This document shows, piece after piece, positions 13,828 through 18,932 of a DNA stretch of 18,932 nucleotides. This stretch comes from Anaerolineae bacterium. GTDB taxonomy: Bacteria; Chloroflexota; Anaerolineae; B4-G1. The notes beneath the pieces were generated by a model that worked only from the letters and a program-made list of their open reading frames with translations, ran no database searches and was not told the DNA's origin. Each line of letters opens with the position of its first letter. Positions within the stretch are counted from its first letter, which is position 1. The stretch spans positions 1-18,932 of the forward strand of contig JAUWNP010000075.1 of NCBI GenBank assembly GCA_030612585.1, given 5' to 3'. A program made the position numbers and the translations under genes.

Positions 13828-14460
13828 ATGTTTGGGCTTTCAGTATCCACAATCCTGGTCCGGCTCATCATCCTGTTCCTGGCCATCCCGATCCACGAAT
13901 GGGCCCACGCCTGGTCAGCCTACCAACTGGGAGACGACTCCGCCAGCCAGCAGGGCCGTATGACGCTCAATCCCATAGTCCACCTCGACCCCATCGGTAG
14001 CCTGCTGTTGCTGTTCTCCGGCTTCGGCTGGGGCAAGCCAGTGCCCGTCAACCCTTACCGGATGCGCACGAATCCCCGGGCAGGCATGGCCATCAGCGCG
14101 GCAGCCGGCCCCTTCTCCAACTTTGTCCTGGCCATGCTGCTCGCTATCCCCTTTCGTTTGGGCTGGGTAGGTTGGTATACGGGGGGTTTCAGCATTGGAG
14201 CTTTACTGTTCATCGCCATCCAGATCAACCTGGGTCTGATGCTCTTTAACCTTATCCCCATCTACCCTCTGGATGGGGAGAAAATCCTGATGGGTCTGCT
14301 GCCGCCCCGCTGGGGAGATAACCTGCTACGCTTGCGTCCCTTTGGCACACTCATCCTGGCCGTGCTGCTCTTCATCCTCCCGCGGACAGGGGTGGATCTG
14401 ATCGGAATGGTGATCACGCCAGTGTATGGGCTCTTATTGAACCTGTTGCTGCTCTTTTGA
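13828..14460 (+). CDS. Site-2 protease family (M50) membrane metalloprotease
   Basis: A 210-residue membrane protein with about five to six hydrophobic segments. The zinc motif HEWAH (23-27) lies in the first membrane helix, and the third ligand is D149 in NLIPIYPLDGEKI. Between them lies GWGKPVPVNP, typical of the compact YwhC/Rv-type M50 branch. No PDZ or CBS domain is present. Such enzymes cleave membrane-bound substrates within the bilayer, and the substrate here is unknown. The start has GGGAG nine bases upstream. Its stop overlaps the start of the HD gene (TGATG), suggesting coupled translation. Confidence 0.88.
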   Translation: MFGLSVSTILVRLIILFLAIPIHEWAHAWSAYQLGDDSASQQGRMTLNPIVHLDPIGSLLLLFSGFGWGKPVPVNPYRMRTNPRAGMAISAAAGPFSNFVLAMLLAIPFRLGWVGWYTGGFSIGALLFIAIQINLGLMLFNLIPIYPLDGEKILMGLLPPRWGDNLLRLRPFGTLILAVLLFILPRTGVDLIGMVITPVYGLLLNLLLLF

Positions 14461-15209
14461 TGGATCAACCGACCAGCGCGCTCCGCTACCGCGTGGGACA
14501 GTTCCTGCGGGCATTGACCGCGCGGGTTTCAGAGGAGGAGGTAGGACAAGCAATACGCATCTTGACGCCGGAAGCACGGGCGATCTTCCGCTGTCAGGCT
14601 ATCCAGGATCAGCGCCACGCCCTGGCAGTGTACCACGCGCTACGCCAGGCAGGCCACACGAACCCGCAACTTCTGGCGGCGGCACTGTTGCACGACGTGG
14701 GCAAGGCCGCCGCCCGGCTGCCTGCGTGGCAGCGGGCGACTATCGTGCTCCTGGAGCACTTTGCACCGTGCTTACTAGCCCGCCTGAGCCAGGGGGAACC
14801 GCGAGGCTGCGCCCTGAGCCTGCCGAAGGAGCCTGCCCTGCCTGCCCCGAGCGTAGTCGAGGGGAGCCTGCCGAAGGAGCCTGCCCTGCCACCGCGAGTA
14901 CCACCGCGAGTACTCGTGGCGGGGCTCCACTGCGAGAGTACCACCGCGAGTACTCGTGGCGGGGCTCTCGTGGCAGGCGTGGCGGTGAGCCTGCCGAAGG
15001 AGCCCGCCCTGAGATTGCCGAAGGGCTGGTCTCGTCCATTCGTCGTCCATGCCCGGCACCCGGAGGTGGGATCGCGCTGGGCTCAGAAGGCTGGCTGCAC
15101 GCCTCTTACTGTCGCCCTCATCCGGCGACACCAGGACAGGCTGACCGATCGTCAAACCGAGGAAGATCAACTGCTGGCCGCATTGCAAGCGGCCGATAAT
15201 CTGAATTGA
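14460..15209 (+). CDS. HD-domain phosphohydrolase-like protein interrupted by in-frame repeat DNA
   Basis: A 249-residue protein. The first 110 residues contain the HD-domain start (RHALAVYHAL with H53, LLHDVGK with H78-D79). The last 55 contain the matching end (HARHPEVG, ALIRRHQ, and ALQAADNLN with the final D). Between them, about residues 113-188 are low-complexity sequence such as SLPKEPALPAPSVVEGSLPKE, translated from REP-like repeats rather than an HD fold. Without the insert the protein would be about 175 residues, a normal size for this family. All metal-binding His/Asp positions remain in frame, so it may still function with the insert as a surface loop. ATG 14460 shares a base with the stop of the M50 gene. 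Substrate unknown. Confidence 0.7.
   Translation: MDQPTSALRYRVGQFLRALTARVSEEEVGQAIRILTPEARAIFRCQAIQDQRHALAVYHALRQAGHTNPQLLAAALLHDVGKAAARLPAWQRATIVLLEHFAPCLLARLSQGEPRGCALSLPKEPALPAPSVVEGSLPKEPALPPRVPPRVLVAGLHCESTTASTRGGALVAGVAVSLPKEPALRLPKGWSRPFVVHARHPEVGSRWAQKAGCTPLTVALIRRHQDRLTDRQTEEDQLLAALQAADNLN
14810..15030. repeat. Cluster of REP-like repeats inserted inside the HD gene
   Basis: AGCCTGCCGAAGGAGCCTGC occurs near 14818 and 14866, and a variant occurs near 14988. A CCCCGAGCGTAGTCGAGGGG palindrome lies at about 14844-14864. A 32-bp stretch (14896-14927) is repeated exactly at 14936-14967, giving a 40-bp period, and each copy holds the palindrome CGAGTACTCG. The tract is free of stops in several frames on both strands. 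Confidence 0.85.
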
Positions 15210-15226
15210 GTGAGGGAAGTACCACA

Positions 15227-16237
15227 ATGGATTTCAAACAAGTCGCGATCATCGGTACCGATTGCATCAGCGTCTCTATCGCCTTGGGGTTGAAGGCGCA
15301 GGAAGAGTCGCTCCAGATCGTCGGCTATGACGCCGACGCCGTAGCGGCCGACCTGGCACGTGCCCGGGGTGCCTTCGACCGGGTGGAGCGTAAGCCGGGC
15401 CGGGCGTGTCAGGACGCTGACCTGGTCATCGTCGCCGTGCCGCTCACCGCTATCCGCGAGACCTTCGCCGCCATCGCGCCGCACCTCCAACCCGGCTGTC
15501 TCGTCACCGACACGGCGCGCATCAAGGCCCCGGTGATGCACTGGGCCGATGAACTCCTGCCGGAGAGTGTCTTTTTCGTCGGCGGTCACCCTGTTCTCAA
15601 TCCGGCCATCGTCGGCTTGGAACCCTCGGAGGGGCTCGACGCAGCCAGCGCCGACCTGCTGAGGGGGGCGCTCTATTGCCTCACCACGCTGGCCAGAACT
15701 TCCGGCGCTGTGACTGACACCTTCGCCAGGCTGGTCAAGTCGCTCGAGGCCCATCCTTTCTTCATTGACGTCACCGAGCACGATGGGCTACAGGCTGGCG
15801 TCGAGGGGCTGCCCGACTTGCTGGGTATCGCATTACTGCGAGCCACCGTGGATACTCCCGGATGGCAGGAGATGCGCAAGTTCGCCGGCTACCGTTTCGC
15901 CGCCCCCACCGGAACCACTGATGACATCCACGAGCGCCACACCGGCGTCTTTCTCAACCGTGAGAACGTTCTGCTGCGGCTCAATGTCCTCCTGAGCGAG
16001 TTGGTGCGCTTACGCGATCTGCTGACCCACGACGACGCGGAGGGGCTGGATGCAGTCTTCGTCGCAGCCGCCGAGGGACGGAAACGCTGGATTGAGGAGC
16101 GGGAACGAGGCATGTGGGGGAGAGAAGGCAATGTCAGCACAGAACACGTGCCCACAGCGGGCGAGCAGATCGGGCGGATCTTCCTCGGCGAGCGCCTGAG
16201 CACCCGACTGAGGAAAGTGACGGGCTCGAAGAAGTAA
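15227..16237 (+). CDS. Divergent prephenate dehydrogenase (TyrA)-like protein
   Basis: A 336-residue protein with an N-terminal Rossmann domain (KQVAIIG, IVGYD with D35, DADLVIVAVP) and a helical C-terminal domain, as in TyrA dehydrogenases of tyrosine synthesis. The catalytic His is kept (H121 in FVGGHP). Other hallmarks are changed: the dinucleotide loop GxGxxG reads GTDCIS (10-15), and the Ser of the TDxxSxK motif is Arg (R98 in TDTARIK). The HPMAG motif is HPVLN. It may be a weak dehydrogenase or a paralogue with another role. ATG 15227 is the first Met fitting the Rossmann strand, with GAGGGAAG about ten bases upstream. It follows the HD gene by 17 bases, and no other aromatic genes are adjacent. 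Confidence 0.7.
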   Translation: MDFKQVAIIGTDCISVSIALGLKAQEESLQIVGYDADAVAADLARARGAFDRVERKPGRACQDADLVIVAVPLTAIRETFAAIAPHLQPGCLVTDTARIKAPVMHWADELLPESVFFVGGHPVLNPAIVGLEPSEGLDAASADLLRGALYCLTTLARTSGAVTDTFARLVKSLEAHPFFIDVTEHDGLQAGVEGLPDLLGIALLRATVDTPGWQEMRKFAGYRFAAPTGTTDDIHERHTGVFLNRENVLLRLNVLLSELVRLRDLLTHDDAEGLDAVFVAAAEGRKRWIEERERGMWGREGNVSTEHVPTAGEQIGRIFLGERLSTRLRKVTGSKK

Positions 16238-16265
16238 TTCTGCACCAGAGGCCAGGCCAGACGCA

Positions 16266-17468
16266 TTGACCGAGACATATCGCATCCTGATGATCGCCCC
16301 CACCTCCTTCTTCTCCGACTACGGCGGGCACGTGCGTATCTTGGAGGAGGCGCGGGTACTTCAAAGACTGGGTCATCAGGTGACGATCATCACCTATTAC
16401 CTGGGGCGCGATTTGCCCGACCTGGAGATTGTGCGCACTCGGCCCACGCCATGGCGCGCCGATTACGAGGTCGGTTCTTCGCTGCATAAAATCGCCTTCG
16501 ACGCTTTTCTGGCCTGGACCGGATTGAAAGTCGTGCTGCGCCGCCGCTTCGACATTATCCACAGTCACACGCATGAGGGTGCGTTCATCGGTTATTTCCT
16601 GAGCCGAATCCAGCGTGTGCCACTCTTGCTCGACTTTCAGGGCAGCATGACCAGCGAGATGGTAGATCATCATTTTCTCAGACCCGAAGGGCTGTGGTAC
16701 CGCTGGGCGCGGCTGCTGGAACTGCGCATTGACCAGATGGCCGATGTCATCATCACCAGCAGCCAACTGGGCGCTATCCTGCTGGAGCGCGATTTCAACT
16801 GCAGTACCCGTCGCGTTTACCCGCTGCCAGACTGCGTCAACCTGGATTTTTTTCGGCCCGACGTGATCACTCCCGAGGAAGTCGCAACCCGCAAGCAGGC
16901 TCTGGGTATCCCGGCCAGCCGTCCCATCGTCGCCTATTTGGGGCTCCTCGCCCAGTGGCAGGGCACGCCGCTGCTGGTGCAGGCGGCGCAAATTCTCAAG
17001 CAACGCGGGGTGGATGCGCATTTTCTGATTATGGGCTTCCCCGGCGTCCCCCACTACCAGCAGATGGCATCCGACCTGGGGGTAGCCGACCGGACCACCT
17101 TCACCGGCAAGGTGATCTACAAGGAGGCCCCAGCCCACCTGGCACTAGGCGACGTCGCTGTGGCCCCGAAACTCTCCGCTACCGAGGGCTGCGGCAAGAT
17201 CCTGAACTATATGGCGATGGCGCTGCCCACCATCGCCTTCGACACCCCGGTCAGCCGGGAGTACCTGGGCTCGCTGGGTGTGTACGCCGAACGGACCGGC
17301 GATCCGGCTGCACTGGCCGACGCCATCGCTGGTCTCTTGAACGACCCACGGCGGCGTATCGAATTGGGACAGAGACTGCGGGAGCGTGCTGCTCGCCACT
17401 TCTCCTGGGAGCGCGCCGGGCGGCATCTGCTCACCATTTACCGCAGCATCCTCACACCGCAGACTTGA
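16266..17468 (+). CDS. Family 4 glycosyltransferase (GT-B fold)
   Basis: A 400-residue cytoplasmic enzyme that transfers a sugar from an activated donor to a growing glycan. The N-terminal half starts with YRILMIAPTSFFSDYGGHVRI, the glycine-rich acceptor-side loop of GT4 enzymes. The C-terminal half has RPIVAYLGLLAQWQGT and the donor-side segment KLSATEGCGKILNYMAMALPTIAFD. In that segment the usual second Glu of the EX7E motif is not present, a variation I recall from a Chloroflexota group. The start is TTG at 16266. Its ribosome-binding site is weak, and the alternative ATG at 16290 would remove the first strand. The gene is 28 bases after tyrA and 10 before the permease gene, so it is probably in an operon for surface glycan production. 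Confidence 0.85.
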   Translation: MTETYRILMIAPTSFFSDYGGHVRILEEARVLQRLGHQVTIITYYLGRDLPDLEIVRTRPTPWRADYEVGSSLHKIAFDAFLAWTGLKVVLRRRFDIIHSHTHEGAFIGYFLSRIQRVPLLLDFQGSMTSEMVDHHFLRPEGLWYRWARLLELRIDQMADVIITSSQLGAILLERDFNCSTRRVYPLPDCVNLDFFRPDVITPEEVATRKQALGIPASRPIVAYLGLLAQWQGTPLLVQAAQILKQRGVDAHFLIMGFPGVPHYQQMASDLGVADRTTFTGKVIYKEAPAHLALGDVAVAPKLSATEGCGKILNYMAMALPTIAFDTPVSREYLGSLGVYAERTGDPAALADAIAGLLNDPRRRIELGQRLRERAARHFSWERAGRHLLTIYRSILTPQT

Positions 17469-17478
17469 CGGAGGCCGT

Positions 17479-18297
17479 ATGAAGATCCTGCACCACCTGC
17501 GCGAACTCTGGCACTATCGGGAGTTGATCCGCAACCTGGTCATGCGTGACCTGAAGGTGCGCTACAAAAGTTCTGCCCTGGGTATCGTCTGGTCATGGCT
17601 CAACCCCCTGTTGATGATGATCGTCTACACCGTCGTCTATACCACACTGCGCGGTGGCGATGAGAGTATTGACCACTATTCGGTTCTCCTGCTGTGCGGG
17701 CTGTTGCCCTGGAATTTCTTCAACGATGCGGTCTTCCAGGCCACCGGCAGCATCGTCGGCAACGCCCACCTCATCAAAAAAGTCTACTTTCCCCGCGAGG
17801 TGCTTCCTATCTCCGTCGTGCTGTCCAACCTGGTCAATTTCCTCATCGCCCTGCCCGTGTTTTTCATTCTGGTACTTTTCTCCGGCGCTCCACTGACCTG
17901 GTGGGCACTGCTCCTGCCGATCACCATTCTGATCCAGGTGGCATTTACCATCGGGCTGACACTATTCCTCACCACCCTCAACGTCTTCTTCCGGGACACA
18001 CAGATCATCCTGGGTGTGGTCATGCTGGCCTGCTTCTTTCTGACGCCAGTGTTCTACCCAATCCAAGACGTTCCACAACAGGTCACTGTGCTGAGGATCA
18101 ACTTCAACGCCCAACTGTGGCTGCGCCGCCTGAATCCGATGGCCTCTATCATCGCCTCCTATCGCGACCTGCTTTACCGGGGCGGGCCGACGGGCCTCGA
18201 TTTCCTGTTGCGTACTGCCGTCACTGCACTGGTCGTGCTTGTCGTCGGCTACCTTGTATTCCTGCGCTACAGCCCTCGCTTCGGCGAGGAGGTTTAA
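17479..18297 (+). CDS. ABC-2 type polysaccharide/polyol-phosphate export permease (Wzm/TagG-like)
   Basis: A 272-residue inner-membrane protein with six hydrophobic segments. The N-terminal RDLKVRYKSSALGIVWSWLNPL is the signature of Wzm/TagG permeases, which move lipid-linked glycans across the membrane with an ATPase partner. PWNFFNDAV and the amphipathic KKVYFPREVLPIS loop are further family features. ATG 17479 has GGAGG four bases upstream. It follows the GT4 gene by ten bases, which supports export of a glycan built by that enzyme. The ATPase subunit normally encoded next to it is absent; instead a repeat tract and priA follow. Confidence 0.9.
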   Translation: MKILHHLRELWHYRELIRNLVMRDLKVRYKSSALGIVWSWLNPLLMMIVYTVVYTTLRGGDESIDHYSVLLLCGLLPWNFFNDAVFQATGSIVGNAHLIKKVYFPREVLPISVVLSNLVNFLIALPVFFILVLFSGAPLTWWALLLPITILIQVAFTIGLTLFLTTLNVFFRDTQIILGVVMLACFFLTPVFYPIQDVPQQVTVLRINFNAQLWLRRLNPMASIIASYRDLLYRGGPTGLDFLLRTAVTALVVLVVGYLVFLRYSPRFGEEV

Positions 18298-18299
18298 TA

Positions 18300-18373
18300 G
18301 CAGTCAGCAGTTAGCAGTCAGCCATTAGTCGTTAGCAGCCAGCAGTTGGCAGTTAGCGGCAAGCGGTTAGCGA
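18300..18373. repeat. Degenerate tandem repeat tract, CAGTTAGC/GTTAGC units
   Basis: More than eight imperfect 7-9 bp units (CAGTCAGCAGTTAGCAGTCA and so on) fill the gap between the permease gene and priA. The units match, in reverse orientation, the GGCTAAC tract at 7788-7823. Confidence 0.8.
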
Positions 18374-18390
18374 GGAGCGGTTGAATCTGG

Positions 18391-18932
18391 ATGGAATCCG
18401 GTCCGTTTGCTGATGTAGTCGTCTTTTCTACGGTCAAGACACCGGCCCCGGGCGCGGCTGCCCCCACCTTCACCTACCACCTGCCACACGGCCTGCAAGG
18501 CCGCTTGGTGGCGGGCTCTCTCGTCGTCGTCCCCTTCGGCCCCCGCCGGCTCTACGGCGTCGTCGTCGCTCTCAGTGACGAGTCCCCCGTCCCCGAGACC
18601 CGCCCCGTCGAATCGCTGGTGGACCCCGAACCCGTCCTCACGCCGGCCCAGATCGCGCTGGCCCGCTGGATGAGTCGCGAGTGCCTGGCGCCGCTCCACG
18701 AGTGTCTGGAGTTGATACTCCCGCCGGGTGTGGTCGGTTACGCCGATGTGTTGATCACCCTCAACCCCGAGGCCCCCGCCGATGCTGCCAACACCGACGC
18801 CCAGGCTGCGCTGCTGGCGCTACTCCGTCGCCGTGGGCCACTGCGCGGCACTCAGGTGAACACCGCCCTGCACGGCGTCAACTGGCGCGCAGCCACCGAG
18901 CAACTCGCTCGCAGGGGCGTCGTCACCCGCCA
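18391..18932 (+). CDS. priA: Primosomal protein N' (PriA) helicase, N-terminal part (runs off window)
   Basis: An open frame from ATG 18391 to the window end gives 180 residues. The start ADVVVFSTVKTP, then TYHLPHGLQGRLVAGSLVVVPFGPRRLYGVVV, is the N-terminal 3'-end-binding domain of PriA, which recognises stalled replication forks. A winged-helix-like segment (LLALLRRRGPLRGTQVNTAL) follows, as expected before the helicase core. The helicase motifs and zinc-binding region would lie beyond the window. No good ribosome-binding site is close to the ATG (GAGGAG is about 13 bases away), so the exact start is uncertain. The gene follows the repeat tract rather than the permease operon, and no promoter was recognised. 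Confidence 0.88.
   Translation, partial: MESGPFADVVVFSTVKTPAPGAAAPTFTYHLPHGLQGRLVAGSLVVVPFGPRRLYGVVVALSDESPVPETRPVESLVDPEPVLTPAQIALARWMSRECLAPLHECLELILPPGVVGYADVLITLNPEAPADAANTDAQAALLALLRRRGPLRGTQVNTALHGVNWRAATEQLARRGVVTR

Noticed and set aside
14810..15030. CRISPR array
   Set aside because: Repeats are mixed in type and spacing, with no regular unique spacers and no cas genes nearby.
16134..17138. 334-codon minus-strand ORF opposite the glycosyltransferase
   Set aside because: The plus strand carries clear GT4 motifs; the antisense frame has no domain pattern.

Overview
The window looks like a piece of a Chloroflexota chromosome, probably Anaerolineae-like and possibly thermophilic. This is inference from GC-rich coding sequence, the protein families present, many short 7-8 bp tandem repeats between genes, and a TtuB/TtuA pair. 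TtuBA makes the 2-thio group on tRNA U54, a modification best known from thermophiles. A complete selenocysteine tRNA gene shows that the organism probably decodes UGA as selenocysteine. Almost every base is accounted for by housekeeping genes, but several junctions are unusual.

Layout. 1-603: 3' end of a TrpB2-type tryptophan synthase beta gene. 605-729: tandem repeats running into a promoter. 757-1874: ttuB-ttuA. 1928-3920, minus strand: a zinc-dependent phospholipase C-like protein, a YacP-like NYN nuclease and a CGNR zinc-finger regulator. 3969-4040: two strong promoters that face each other between the CGNR gene and a plus-strand pair of lipoprotein genes. The second lipoprotein has 13 YadA-like head repeats and a C-terminal S74 chaperone domain. 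6125-6480: a REP-like hairpin, then selC with its own promoter and terminator. 6522-8686, minus strand: a PrsW-type intramembrane protease, a small unknown protein and a GalU-like uridylyltransferase.

8881-13675, minus strand, is the most interesting region. gatC and gatA are followed with no gaps by HEPN, MNT nucleotidyltransferase, TPR and P-loop ATPase genes. Four-base stop/start overlaps (GTGA, ATGA, ATGA) and one 43-base overlap suggest a single translationally coupled transcript. The cassette has the composition expected of a toxin-antitoxin or conflict system with an added sensor/adaptor and NTPase. The ATPase gene carries an apparent frameshift.

13828-18932, plus strand: an M50 site-2 protease coupled to an HD-domain gene that carries about 75 codons of intergenic-type repeat DNA in frame. 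These are followed by a TyrA-like dehydrogenase lacking several hallmark residues, a family-4 glycosyltransferase, an ABC-2 polysaccharide export permease without its ATPase, and the start of priA.

All calls were made by reading the sequence. No database search was run, so family names rest on recognised motifs and remembered family patterns.
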